Positions 49,301-58,730 of a stretch of 64,000 nt of DNA are shown piece by piece. Below the pieces are notes generated by a model. The model did no database searches and was not told the origin of the DNA. It worked only from the letters and a program-made list of their open reading frames with translations. Positions within the stretch are counted from its first letter, which is position 1. Each line of letters begins with the position of its first letter. The position numbers were made by a program, and so were the translations under genes. The stretch comes from Dryobates pubescens (lineage: Eukaryota > Chordata > Aves > Piciformes > Picidae), in NCBI RefSeq assembly GCF_014839835.1, contig NC_071642.1, forward strand, positions 6,718,052 through 6,782,051, in the 5' to 3' direction.

Positions 49301-51941
49301 AGGGGGGGGTGTTCCTTGTGTCGTTCTCCCCCTCCCCCCCTTCCCAGACCCCAGCTCCTGCAGGCTCTTCCCTGGGCTCCCATCTGCAGCTCCTGGGAAC
49401 AGCAGCTTCCACTTAGCTGGAATTGGCCTTTCCTGCCGCCCTGCTAAGCAGCAGCAGATGCCGGGGGGGGAGCTGGGGGGGCAGTGGGGGGTGGGGGGCA
49501 CAGGCATAGGCTTAGGCTTACTGCTCTGGGGTCTACTGGGGGGACTGGCTCCTCTTCCCCCACAACCCCAGGGGTCCCACTGGCCCCAGCAGGGAAGGGG
49601 CCCAGTGGGGCCAGATTGGGGCTGATGTGGGGTCCTGGGCTCTGGGGGTGGGGGGTCCCAGTAGGAGAGCAGTCCATGGCCAGAGGCCTCAGATCAGTTG
49701 TCCCCCAGGGTGTCCCTAGGAGGGGGTTGCAGGGTGGGGGTCTGGAGGCATCCCCCAGGCTCAGGACAGTCCCTGAGGCAGCCCCAGTTGCTCCCCCCCG
49801 AGCACCCAGAACCCCTCTCCTTTGGGCCAGGAGCAAGGAAGCCTGAGCCAGCAGCACAGCACCCCGGGATCCATCCTGCCTCCAGCACCCCCCCGCCCAC
49901 CTTCCCCAGCCTTTGAGACCCCCCCAGGCCCCTGGGAGAGGAGGCAGCGGCGACCCTCGTCCCCCCCGGCCAGCTCCTGCAACAGGTAGGGAGCAGGGCT
50001 GGGGGCTGGGGGCCGGGGGGGGGGGAGGGAGGGAGGGGCACGGGTGCAGGGAAGCCCCCAGCACCATGCACCCATCCTGCCACGGCTGCTCAGCACCCCT
50101 GGGTGCTGTTTCACCCCTGTAAAGAGTTAAGAGGCAGAGAGAGCAGTGGGAGAGGTGAGCAAGTCAGGGCTGAAAGGAGTGAAAGGAGCAGGTGAGGGGT
50201 GGACAAGTGGGTGCAGGGAAGCCCCCAGCACCATGCACACATCCTGCCACGGCTGCTCAGCACCCCTGGGTGCTGTGTCACCTCTGCAAAGAGTTAAGAG
50301 GCAGGGAGAGCAGTGGGAGGGCTGAGCAGGTCGGGGCACATCTCCTAGAGAGAAGGCAGAAGGTGAGAAGGGACAAATGGGTGCAGGGAAGCCCCCAGCA
50401 CCATGCACCCATCCTGCCATGGCTGCTCAGCACCCGTGGGTGCTGCCTGGGTGCTGTTTCACCCCTGTAAAGAGTTAAGAGGCAGGGAGAGCAGTGGGAG
50501 GGCTGAGCAGGTCGGGGCACATCTCCTAGGGCGGAGGGGGAAAGCGCCAGCTGGGTGCAGCCGGGAGCAGCCAAGCATCGGGGCGCTGGGAACCCATCCC
50601 CTCCCCGCCCCCCCCCCCCCGAAACCACCCCGACTTTATGCCATCTCCCCCCACCCTTGGGCGCCTGGCGAAGCCCGGGGTCGGAGCCAGCCATGAGGCG
50701 TTTGGAGGAGGACTCCGAAGTCTACAAAATGCTGCAGGAAAACCGGGAGCTGAGGGCGGCCCCGCGGCAGTCCAGCACCTTCCGGCTGCTGCAGGAGGCG
50801 CTGGAGGATGAGGATGGAGGTGAGGAAGGATGGGGGGGGGGGTTGGGGTTTGGGGGGGGAGTGGGCAGGTGGCCACACGCACAGAGGGACACGGCAGGGG
50901 CCAGCTGAGGAGATCCCGGTGGATTTGATGTGTTCCCCCCCGCCCCCACCAGCTCCTCACCCCAGCTGGATCTCGCCCGGCAGCCGTGCACCGGGGGCTG
51001 GGGGCCAGAAGCTTCACCTCTGCGAGAAGTGTGGCAGCAGCATCGCGTGAGTGCCGCTGGGGGGCGCTAGGGACGAGCTGCGCCCTCCCCTCGCCTCCTT
51101 GCCCTCCCCTCGCCTCCTTGCCCTCCCCTCCCCTCCCCTCCCCTCCCCTCCTTCCCCTCCCCTCCTTCCCCTCCCCTCCTTCCCCTCCTTCCCCTCCCCT
51201 TCCCTCCACTCCCCTCCCCTCCCCTCCCCTCCCCTCCCTTCCCCTCCTTCTCCTCCCCTCCTTCTCCTCCCCTCCCCTCCCCTCCCCTCCTTCCCCCCCA
51301 GCATGCCCAGCATGGCTGAAATGGGGCTGGGGTGGGGTGCTGAGCTGTGTGTGGGGGTCCCAGTATGGGCACAGTGGGTGCTGGGCTATGGGGGGGTCCC
51401 AAAATGGGGCTGTTGTTGGGTGCTGGGGTATGGGGGTGGGGTCCCAGTATGGGCACACTGGGCGCTGGGCTATGGGGGGTCCCCGTGTGGGCACAGTGGG
51501 TGCTGGGCTATGGGGGGGTCCCAGTATGGGCACACTGGGCGCTGGGCTATGGGGGGGTCCCAGTATGGGCACAGTGGGTGCTGGGCTATGGGGGGGTCCC
51601 AGTATGGGCACACTGGGTGCTGGGCTATGGGGGGGTCCCAGTATGGGCACACTGGGCGCTGGGCTATGGGGGGTCCCCGTGTGGCCACACTGGGCGCTGC
51701 TGCTGGGTGGGGGCGGCACGGTGGGCACCCCGCTGACGCCCCCCCGCGGCCGTCCCGCAGAACGCAGGCGGTGCGCATCCGCGAGGGGCGGTACCGGCAC
51801 CCCGCCTGCTACTGCTGCGCCGACTGCGGCCTCAACCTGAAGATGCGAGGCCACTTCTGGGGGGGCGAGGAGCTCTACTGCGAGAAGCACGCACGACTGC
51901 GCTACCAGGGCACCCCCCCCGCCGCCCCCCACCACTCCTGA
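46239..51941 (+). CDS. PDLIM2: PDZ and LIM domain protein 2 (mystique) gene, complete coding region
   Basis: PDLIM2 is an actin-associated adaptor. In mammals it is also reported as a nuclear factor that promotes ubiquitination of RelA and STAT4. Nine coding exons join in phase to 1,029 nt, or 342 aa (human 352). The PDZ domain covers about residues 1-83 with carboxylate-loop motif PWGFRI. The middle is Ser/Pro-rich, followed by the conserved [18 protein letters not shown] block. A single C-terminal LIM domain spans residues 275-326, with all zinc ligands present (C275, C278, H296, C299, C302, C305, C323, H326). The start ATG at 46239 opens the PDZ domain as in human. An unrecognised extra exon between 47843 and 49831 of length divisible by three cannot be excluded, because the human protein has a longer Ser-rich middle there. 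Confidence 0.95.
46888..47039 (+). CDS. PDLIM2: PDLIM2 coding exon 3 (PDZ part 2)
   Basis: The exon reads [19 protein letters not shown] and [20 protein letters not shown] to LQVE plus two bases. [16 protein letters not shown] is the PDZ core. Confidence 0.96.
47412..47481 (+). CDS. PDLIM2: PDLIM2 coding exon 4
   Basis: The exon reads [20 protein letters not shown] then RFQ, corresponding to human QTNGDSSLEVLATRFQ. The donor is gtgagc. Confidence 0.94.
47610..47701 (+). CDS. PDLIM2: PDLIM2 coding exon 5
   Basis: The exon reads [17 protein letters not shown] to SSLPGSG plus two bases. It is a Ser-rich linker, weakly conserved but phase-compatible with both neighbours. Confidence 0.85.
47798..47843 (+). 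CDS. PDLIM2: PDLIM2 coding exon 6, 46-nt
   Basis: The exon reads [15 protein letters not shown] after completing a Ser codon. The donor is gtgagc. The next intron is about 2 kb and contains a 23-bp array. Confidence 0.82.
47940..48385 (+). repeat. GAGCCCCAAATCCACCTCCCTCT minisatellite
   Basis: The 23-bp units are regular from about 48183 to 48370 and preceded by looser CCCCAAACCAT words. It lies in PDLIM2 intron 6. Confidence 0.88.
49831..49985 (+). CDS. PDLIM2: PDLIM2 coding exon 7
   Basis: The exon reads [18 protein letters not shown] to [15 protein letters not shown] plus two bases. It is a Pro/Ser-rich, weakly conserved segment. It is supported by phase on both sides and good splice sites (tttgggccag and gtaggg). 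Confidence 0.75.
50040..50535 (+). repeat. Tandem triplication, about 170-bp unit
   Basis: Three copies of ggtgcagggaagcccccagc and then accatgcacccatcctgcca, through to gagttaagaggcaggga, start near 50044, 50211 and 50382. They lie in PDLIM2 intron 7. Confidence 0.92.
50674..50819 (+). CDS. PDLIM2: PDLIM2 coding exon 8
   Basis: The exon reads [18 protein letters not shown] and [18 protein letters not shown] to EDEDG plus one base. [15 protein letters not shown] is strongly conserved in PDLIM2. I chose the acceptor after ggcgaag because only it keeps phase with exon 7. The ATG at 50693 could start a short form. Confidence 0.88.
50953..51046 (+). CDS. PDLIM2: PDLIM2 coding exon 9 (LIM part 1)
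   Basis: The exon reads [17 protein letters not shown] and [13 protein letters not shown] plus two bases of Ala. It supplies the first zinc-binding Cys pair. Confidence 0.95.
51085..51298 (+). repeat. Polypyrimidine tract (CTCCCCTCCTTCCC)n
   Basis: About 210 bp is C/T-only on the sense strand, starting 40 bp after the exon 9 donor. Confidence 0.93.
51345..51690 (+). repeat. 39-bp minisatellite, about 8 units
   Basis: Units of ggtcccagtatgggcacact and then gggcgctgggctatggggg repeat in the last PDLIM2 intron. Confidence 0.94.
51761..51941 (+). CDS. PDLIM2: PDLIM2 terminal coding exon (LIM part 2)
   Basis: The exon reads [18 protein letters not shown] and [17 protein letters not shown] to [12 protein letters not shown], ending in a short Ala/Pro/His tail and TGA. 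It carries the remaining six LIM zinc ligands. Confidence 0.97.
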
Positions 51942-52640
51942 GCCCCCCCCGCACACACACACCCCCCTCCAAACATGGGAACTTCGCCCTCTGCAGCACC
52001 ATCCCCATCCATCACCTCCCAATCCCTGCCCTGCTGCCCCCACCCCATCACCTCCCAACCCCTGCCCTGCTGCCCCCACCCCCCTCCCGGCACCCCCCCA
52101 GCCCTGCCAGCCCCCCTGCTGGGGGGGCTGCATGGATGTGGCCTTGTGTTGGTGTGATGAGCTGGGCTGGAGCTCAGCCTGGGCTCAGGGGTGTGATGAG
52201 CTGGGCTGGAGCTCAGCCTGGGCTCAGGGGTGTGATGAGCTGGGCTGGAGCTCAGCCTGGGCTCAGGGGTGTGATGAGCTGGGCTGGAGCTCAGCCTGGG
52301 CTCAGGGGTGTGATGAGCTGGGCTGGAGCTCAGCCTGGGCTCAGGGGTGTGATGAGCTGGGCTGGGGCTCAGCCTGGGCTCAGGGGTGTGATGAGCTGGG
52401 CTGGAGCTCAGCCTGGGCTCAGGGGTGTGATGAGCTGGGCTGGGACTCAGCCTGGGCTGGGGCTCAGCAGCCCCCAGTGCCACAGCAGGGGCATGGAGGG
52501 GGGGTGAGGGCAGGGGCTTGAGCACTTAGGTACCAGGGGGGGGCTGGCACCGCTTTGGGCACTGGCTGCAGAGGCTTCCCTGCTGCTCCAGCAGCCCCCA
52601 CACAAATATAATATATTTGCTCCACTGCCCTCTCTGCTCT
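51942..52640 (+). promoter_or_regulatory. PDLIM2: PDLIM2 3' UTR, end uncertain
   Basis: The UTR contains a 39-bp array (next entry). No canonical AATAAA occurs near the stop. An AT-rich aatataatatattt at about 52605 is the best nearby candidate for the 3' end, with GT-rich sequence beyond. The next AATAAA is at 53899. Confidence 0.4.
52152..52455 (+). repeat. 39-bp minisatellite, about 8 units
   Basis: Units of gtgtgatgagctgggctgga and then gctcagcctgggctcaggg are nearly identical, indicating recent expansion. Period 39 keeps frames open, giving false ORFs in more than one frame. Confidence 0.95.
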
Positions 52641-52644
52641 GTGG

Positions 52645-54020
52645 GGGACTGGGGGGGGGGGGGGGGGGGGGGGGGGGCGGACAGGCAGTCTGGGACCCCA
52701 GCCCCTGGAAGCAGCCCTCACGCCCCCCATAACTGGGGGAGGGGGGCGGTCCAGGGCTTGGCACCGGCTCCGTGGCACGGAGCAGGCTCTGGCCGTGGCA
52801 CAGCCAGGGCTTGCCCCGCTGCCAGGAAGGTCACAGCTCCCCGTGGGGCGGCAGTGTCCCCTCCCTGCTCTGGGAGGGTCCCTGGGAGGTGTCAGGGGTT
52901 TATTGCGGGTTGTTGGCAGAGGTCTTTGTCCTGTGGGGGCCCAGGTGGGCTCTTATCGCTGCCCTCCCCCCTCCTTCGTGCCTCTCTGCACGGAGATGGG
53001 CTTGGAGTTACCTTAGCAGCAGCTCCTGGGTGAGCCCGGGGGAGGAGCAGCCCCTTCTGCCCGGGCTCCCTGCCAGGTCCTGGGGTCCCTTCTGCCCGGG
53101 CTCCCTGCCAGGTCCTGGGGTCACTCAGCCATGTCCTGACACCCCTTTGCCCAGTGTCCCCATCAGATCCTGGGGTCCCCTCTGCCCAGGCTCCCTGCCA
53201 GGTCCTGAGGTCCCCCAGCCAGGTCCTGGCATCCCTCTGCCCAGGCCCTTTGCCCAGTGTCCCTATCAGGTCCTGGGGTCCCTTTGCCCAGGGTCTCTCA
53301 GCCCGGGGTCCTGCCTGGGGTCCCTTGCAGGCAGGGGGAGAGTTGTGCTCAGCCCTCAGCGAGCTGCAGCCCAGCCCTGCTCGGTGCTGGTGTCTCTAAT
53401 GAAGAGCTCATTTGGCAGGGCCTGGTGTGCCAGGCCAAGGGGGGGTGGTTCGAGCTCCTAAGAGGGAGATTCAGACTTGGGGAGAAGGCAGAGATGTTTG
53501 CCCCTGAGGGTGGTGAGACCCTGGCACCATATACCCAGAGAGGTTGGAGCTGGCCCCATCCCTGGCACCACCCCAGGCCAGGCTGTGTGTGTGGAGGGCT
53601 CTGAGCAACCTGCTCTGGCTGGGGGTGTCCCTGCTGGCTGCAGGGGGGGAGAGGGGGCTGGACTGGAGGAGCTTTAAAGGTCCCTTCCCACCTAAAGCAT
53701 TCCATGACTCTGCTCCCCAGGGATGGAGACCCTCCTGCCCCACCTCTCCTGCCCATCTCCAGCAGCTCCATCTCGGTGCATGGGGAGGGGAGGGTGAAGG
53801 GGAGAGGGAAAGGAAGGGGAGGGAAGGGAAGGGGAGAGGAGAGGAGAGGAGAGGAGGGGGAAGGGAAGGGAAAGGGGAGGGGAAAGGAAGGGCAGGGCAA
53901 TAAACCCTTTTTCACCTGGGTGGGATCGGAGGCTTTGACCCCCACCCCCCTACCCCTCCCGGCCGTAGCACAAAGCCGCAGCTGGGAGCAAAGGTGCTGC
54001 CCCCACCCCCGCCCCGCCCC
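52645..54020. other. Intergenic: PDLIM2 to C8orf58
   Basis: The interval contains a long G run (52650-52677), a loose tandem repeat of ccctgccaggtcctggggtc (53050-53330), one CR1 fragment, a G/A-rich tract (53790-53895) and an AATAAA at 53899. No coding evidence was found. Confidence 0.7.
53440..53710 (+). repeat. CR1 LINE fragment, sense
   Basis: A 3' end fragment with caggccaggctgtgtgtgtg and tail tttaaaggtcccttcccacc. It is the first CR1 after the CR1-free SORBS3-PDLIM2 block. Confidence 0.78.
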
Positions 54021-54163
54021 ATAAGGCAGCGGAGGAGCAGCGGAATCGTCCTGCCCGGACCCCGCCGAGCCCTCCCCGCTGCCCCCTGCCCGGTGTCGTC
54101 CTCCGCCCCCTCCTCTCCGCTCTGTGTCCCCCCACCCCGTGTCCCCCCACCCCAAGCCTGGCC
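53990..54163 (+). promoter_or_regulatory. C8orf58: C8orf58 upstream promoter and 5' UTR
   Basis: A GC box (ccccgccccgcccc) is followed by a TATA-like cataaggc at about 54020, then about 140 bp of pyrimidine-rich leader to the ATG. The exact start is inferred. Confidence 0.5.
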
Positions 54164-54206
54164 ATGCTGCGTCGCCGCAGAGTCTTCAGAGTGCAGCTGC
54201 AGCAGG
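54164..54206 (+). CDS. C8orf58: C8orf58 first coding exon, upstream form
   Basis: The exon reads MLRRRRVFRVQLQQ plus one base before gtgagt. This form resembles the human N-terminus, so it is taken as the main start. Confidence 0.85.
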
Positions 54207-57200
54207 GTGAGTTTGGGGCACCTGGGGCTATGGGGGACCCCCCCAGCCCCATACAGCTGAGGGGGAGTCCTTGGGGTCCTGGCTTGGGGGTCTGCCAAGT
54301 TCTTGCTGGAAGAGGATCCTCATGGAGCCCTGCTTGGGGGGGGAGGGGGCGGTCTGTGCTGGAGGGGGCCCTGGAGCTCCCTGGCACCATCCCCCTCCCT
54401 GGCACCATCCCCCTCCCTGGCACCATCCCCCTCCCCCCAACTTGCGGCTTCTGTGCTGAAGTGAGGGGGGGGGGGATGTCTCTGGAGGTCCTTGGGGCCC
54501 CCTAAGTTCACGGGGGAGGACGCAGGGGGTCCTTGGCACCCCCTAAGTTCACGGGGGAGGATGCAGGGGGTCCTGGCACCCCCCAATCAGTGTTATTTGT
54601 GCTGGAGGGGCTCCCGGCACCCCTCAATGTGCGGTGTCCGTGTTGAAGGGGGTCCATGGACCCCCCCCCCCGCTTTGTGTCGTTCCACGACCACCCCTCC
54701 CACTCCCACCCCCACCCCCCATGCTGGGAGGAGCGCAGGCTGCTGCCTGTACTGGGAATTCAAACTGGGATTTGCCTCCCAGTGCCTGGGCTGGGGGGTT
54801 GTGTGTCCCTGCCTGCCCCGGGTTGGAGCTTGCTGGGGTTCAGGAGCCCTCCCCCCATCTTTAGGTGCCCCCCACCCCCAGCTCAGGCTGTGCTGGGTAC
54901 CCCCCTTCCAAGCAGCAAAGCTTAGGAGATATTGGGGGGCTCTGAGCCGGAGCTGTGGCTTTGAGGGGCACCCTCAGACCCTCCCCAGCCTAGTGGCAGC
55001 TGCCAGGGAGGAGGTTTGAGCTCAGCTGGAGTTGGGGAACCCCTTGTGACCCCCCCCAGAGGAGGGGTCTGAGCTCCGAGGAAGTCTGTCGGAGGCTGGG
55101 CGGGCGCCGTGCCCGGGAGCCCGTGGCCCCTTGGCACGTGGGGCCGTCCCACGCTGCCCGTGGAGACCGGGAGCGTGGGCTGGGGGCTGCTGGCTGTGCT
55201 GGGAGGCCGCCGGAGGGGGGCAGCCCCCCCCCGGGCATTGCTGGGATTCATGTGGCTGCTGAACAGCAGGATTGTCCCCCGGGGGTGTGCCGGGGGCTGG
55301 CCACAGCCTCCCGCTGCCAGCTCCGTGCCAGGGCCGGCACCGGCCTCGGGCTCCACGGGGGGTGCAGGGTGAGTGCCTCCCGCAGCAGGGCAGCGATCTG
55401 GGATCCTTGGGAGGGTCCTGAGACAGGGCAGGGGGCTGGGATCGCCGGGGGGGCCCCGCAGGGGCAGGGCAGCGGTAGGGCAGGGGTCTGGGATCGCCGG
55501 GGGACCCCCGCAGGGGCAGGGCAGGGGTCTGGGATCGCCGGGGGACCCCCGCAGCGGTAGGGCAGGGGTCTGGGATCGCCGGGGGACCCTCGCAGCCGCA
55601 GAGCAGGGATCTGGGACCCTCGCAGCGGCAGGGCAGGGGTCTGGGCTCCCTGGGCCGCTTCTGAGACAGGGCAGGGGTCTGGGCTCTCCAGGAGACCCCC
55701 GCAGGGGCAGGGTAGGGGTAGGGCAGGGGTCTGGGATCGCCGGGGGACCCCCGCAGGGGCAGGGTAGGGGTAGGGCAGGGGTCTGGGATCGCCGGGGGAC
55801 CCCCGCAGCCGCAGAGCAGGGATCTGGGACCCCCGCAGCGGCAGGGCAGGGGTCTGGGCTCCCCGGGGGACCCCTGCCCAATGAATCCAGAGCCCTGAGC
55901 CGTGGGGCTGGCTGGCAGCTTCCCGAGCAGCCTCTCTCGCCGTTCCCAGTGGGGGCTGGGAGGGCAGCCCTTCACCACCGGTCCAGCCAGTAGCACCAAG
56001 TCCCAGCTCCTGCCAGGAACCAGTTGGGAACCAGTCCTGTGAGGAGGTGCTGCGGCTCCCCGGGCCCGGGGCTGCCTGGGGAGGCTATAAAAGGCAGCTG
56101 GGGACTGGCTCCCGGCCGGAGGCTGCCGAGATGTGGGGCGGCTCCTGCGGTGGCTGGAAGAGGAGGTTCAGCTGCTGTGAGTCTGGGGGTGCTGGGGGGT
56201 GAGGGCTGAGCCTTAAGCAAGGGTCTCTGGAGGGTGTGGCGAGGGTGGGAAGCTCTGAACCCCAAAGGGAGTATAGAGAGGAGGCCAAAGCTTTGCTCCC
56301 GACCTCCCTGAGCCCTCTGCTGTGGGCTGGTTGAGGACAGGGGGTGAGACCCCCGCCCAGCACCACCCCATGAGCCCACCCCGAGCTCTGCATCGGCAGG
56401 TGGTGTCCCCCACGCTGTGGGCACAAGTGTGAGAAGCTGGTGGTCCCTGGAGCCATCCTGTGCTGGGGGATGGGTCCTGCAGCCCTGCTGTGCCCTGGGG
56501 GTGGCTGGCACCGAGCTGGGGGCGGGGGGGATGAGGGCACCCACTCGTGCAGGTCGGGGTGAGGGTGGTTGGTGCTTCTCAAAGTGGTTTGGGAGGATGG
56601 GGTGGGTGTGGGGATGGGAGTCTGGGAGCAGTGGCGACTGTGCCACCACGGGATGGGCACCCCCCAGCACGGGGCAGGGCCGGGGGCACCCTCTGGAGCC
56701 GGGTCACCGGGCAGGGGGACTGGCATTCGGCATGGCAGTGGGCACGGCCGGAGCTGGTGTAGGGTGGCTGTGGGGGATAGGAGGGGCGGTGGGCTCCTCG
56801 CCCTGCCCGAGGACCCCAGCCGTGCCCCCTTCGCCCCGCAGATGGTCCCTGGGAGACTGCGGAGAGCTGCGTGGTTGGCACCTCTGCCAGCATCTACCGC
56901 CGGCTGCGGGAGAGCCCAGAGCGGCCCCGCGGGGGGGCGGTGAGCGGCTGGGGACCCTCGGCAGGGCCAGCCCTCTCCTCCAGCAGCCCCCCGGCAAGCC
57001 GGCAGCTCCCCAGGTGCGAGTCGGAGGACTCCGGGGTGGAGATGCCCAGCAACGAGCACTCGCCCCTCACCCCCCTGGGCTCCCGCAGCAGCTTCTCCCT
57101 CCCCCAGAGCCTCCCGGCCGGGGGGGAGCCTGGCGCAGAACCTTCCCGGCCGCACCACAGCCGCTCGGGCAGTAAGAGACTGCTGCAGGCGGCACAGCGG

Positions 57201-58429
57201 AGCAGGAGGCAGCGGGCACCGGGGCGATGCCCGCGCCAGCCGGGCCGGCACGGCGCCAGCACAGCCAAACTGTGGGCACAGCTGGCACGGGAGTCCCGGC
57301 GGCAGGAGGAGCCCGAGGTGGAGCACCCTGACGGAGCGGTGAGAGATGGGGGAGAGGGAAGCTGTGGCTGGGGAGGAGGGGGATCGGCTGGCTGGGAGCC
57401 ATGCAGTGCCCCCCTCACCCGCAGGCTGTGCCCGAGGCGACGGTGCCGGTGCCAGGGCAGGGGCTGCAGTACCTGGAACACGTCTGCCAGCTGCTGGAGC
57501 ACCTGGCGCGGCTGCAGCAGGACAACCTGCTCCTGAGGCAGCAGGTGGCACAGGCTGGGCACAGCCACCCCGACACCACGGTGAGGGCCGGGGGAGGCTG
57601 TGAGGGTGCTGCTGAGGGGGCTCAGTTCAGCCCTGGGAGGATAGTGGGGGCGCGGGGGGGTGGGGGGGTGGGGTAGGGTGTGATGGAGGAAGATTGGGGG
57701 TCCCAGATCACCCCCCCGGGAGGATGAGTTGTCCATGGGTGCTGGGGGTGGTCCTGGCTCCTGCCTGGGAGGATGTGGGGAACAAGATTGGGGGGGGGCA
57801 GGGGGTGGTCCCAGCTCACCCCTTGGGAGGATGTTGGGGGGGGGCCATGGTGGAGGAGTGCTGAGGGGCTCTAGTTCACCCCCTGGGAGACTGTGGGGAG
57901 GAAGATGAGGGGGGAAGGGGGCAACCTTACCCGGGGAGGGTGCAGGGTGGTCCTGGGGGGGGGTGTTCCCAGCTCACCCCCTGCCTCCCCTCAGCACCCC
58001 CAGCCCCCCCAGGACGCGGTGTGGAGGGGGGAGCGCTTCCGGCCACGCTCCTGCTCCGACAGCCAGGCTCCAGGTGAGCAGGGGGAGGAGAGAGGGGTGG
58101 TGGGACCACCCCCACACCCCCTTTATCTCCCCCTCCTCACCCCCTTTGTCCCCCTCCCCCACGCAGCCCCTGACCCTGGGCCGTGCAGGAGGACCTGGGG
58201 GCACTCTGCCAGCTCCCCCAACCTGCTGGATCCCTGCGAGAGTGGGGGGAGCCCCCCAGCAGCAGACAAGGTGAGGGGGGTGGGTGAGGGGGGCGGGTTG
58301 GGGTCTCCGTGTGCGTGTCCCCCCCCTCACTGGTGCCGTTTCTGCCGGCAGGACGGGCGCTGGGGCAGGGTGAAGCTGCTGCTCACTCGCCTGGCTCGCC
58401 GCTCCCTCCGGGGGGGGCGCTGCAGGTAG
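54164..58429 (+). CDS. C8orf58: C8orf58 orthologue, complete coding region
   Basis: This is an uncharacterised vertebrate protein, located after PDLIM2 as in human 8p21.3. Six coding exons join in phase to 957 nt, or 318 aa (human 365). Support for orthology comes from the N-terminus MLRRRRVFRVQ (human begins similarly with a Gly-Arg-Arg-Arg stretch), CVVGTSASIYRRL against human CVVPGVTSTYRRI, a SRDSGVEM-like SEDSGVEMP, GQGLQYLEHVCQLLEHLARL against GQGLRYLEHLCLVLEQMARL, and WGRVKLLLTRLARRS against WDKVKVLLNRICRRS. The LEH-rich segment is probably a coiled coil. No enzyme motif is seen, and I do not assign a function. The C-terminus is about 45 residues shorter than the human one. A second, TATA-driven first exon at 56131 also splices in phase. 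Confidence 0.88.
55380..55870 (+). repeat. Minisatellite, GGGATCGCCGGGGGACCCCC units
   Basis: Roughly a dozen units of about 40-48 bp combine ggggtctgggatcgccgggg and gacccccgcaggggcagggc. They lie in the long C8orf58 intron 1, upstream of the second promoter. Confidence 0.9.
56086..56130 (+). promoter_or_regulatory. C8orf58: TATA box and leader of alternative C8orf58 promoter
   Basis: A strong TATAAAAG sits at 56086-56093. It is about 45 bp upstream of the ATG at 56131, so transcription would start near 56115 with a very short leader. Confidence 0.6.
56131..56176 (+). CDS. C8orf58: C8orf58 alternative first coding exon
   Basis: The exon reads MWGGSCGGWKRRFSC plus one base, then gtgagt. Its 46 nt leave the same phase as the upstream first exon (43 nt), so it would join exon 2 as SCYGPWETAESC. 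It gives a 319-aa form. Confidence 0.6.
56842..57338 (+). CDS. C8orf58: C8orf58 coding exon 2
   Basis: A long exon reads GPWETAESCVVGTSASIYRR through CESEDSGVEMPSNEHSP to a basic KRLLQAAQRSRRQR segment and EHPDGA. It contains the best-conserved motifs shared with the human protein. The acceptor is ttcgccccgcag. Confidence 0.92.
57425..57580 (+). CDS. C8orf58: C8orf58 coding exon 3 (coiled-coil)
   Basis: The exon reads AVPEATVPVPGQGLQYLEH then VCQLLEHLARLQQDNLLLRQ to SHPDTT. Leu spacing suggests a short coiled coil. This is the most conserved block. Confidence 0.94.
57995..58073 (+). CDS. C8orf58: C8orf58 coding exon 4
   Basis: The exon reads HPQPPQDAVWRGERFRPRSC and SDSQAP plus one base. 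It is a low-complexity Pro/Arg segment with consensus splice sites (cccctcag and gtgagc). Confidence 0.85.
58167..58270 (+). CDS. C8orf58: C8orf58 coding exon 5
   Basis: The exon reads PDPGPCRRTWGHSASSPN then LLDPCESGGSPPAADK before gtgagg. Confidence 0.86.
58352..58429 (+). CDS. C8orf58: C8orf58 terminal coding exon
   Basis: The exon reads DGRWGRVKLLLTRLARRS and LRGGRCR, then TAG. The stop overlaps a donor-like tgcag|gtaggg, so a longer spliced C-terminus like the human one cannot be ruled out. Confidence 0.82.
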   Translation, partial: DGRWGRVKLLLTRLARRSLRGGRCR

Positions 58430-58635
58430 GGGGCTTGGAGGGGCGGCCCGGACCCCTCCTCCTCCCCCCGCCCTCCCTTCCCCCCTCGGATGGAGGAACA
58501 ACGCTGCACCTCTGACGTCACACCCCGCCCTCTGACGTCACACCCCCCCGGGGCCGGTCCCCGACCTGCTGCCACACCCCCCCCCCCCCCCAAATCCTCA
58601 TTTTTCCACCCAATAAAGACTTGGCACTGTCAGAG
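58430..58635 (+). promoter_or_regulatory. C8orf58: C8orf58 3' UTR and poly(A) signal
   Basis: A canonical AATAAA at 58612-58617 lies about 185 bp after the stop and is followed by a short GT-containing stretch. Two CRE palindromes (58513 and 58533) lie inside this UTR. Confidence 0.8.
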
Positions 58636-58730
58636 CCGGCCAGGGTCATTGTGAGGTCATGGGCAGCTGCGCGGTGACGTCACTCCGCGACCTCACCTCC
58701 CCCCGTGACGTCACGCAAAGCTACGTCACC
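58513..58730. promoter_or_regulatory. Cluster of four CRE palindromes (TGACGTCA)
   Basis: Perfect TGACGTCA palindromes occur at 58513, 58533, 58675 and 58706, plus a half site tacgtcac at 58722. CREB/ATF dimers bind this octamer. The cluster with surrounding CpGs looks like a promoter for a transcript downstream or on the other strand. Confidence 0.65.

Noticed and set aside
50526-52133. 535-codon minus-strand frame opposite the 3' half of PDLIM2
   Set aside because: It is antisense to well-supported LIM exons and two arrays. Composition is that of repeats.
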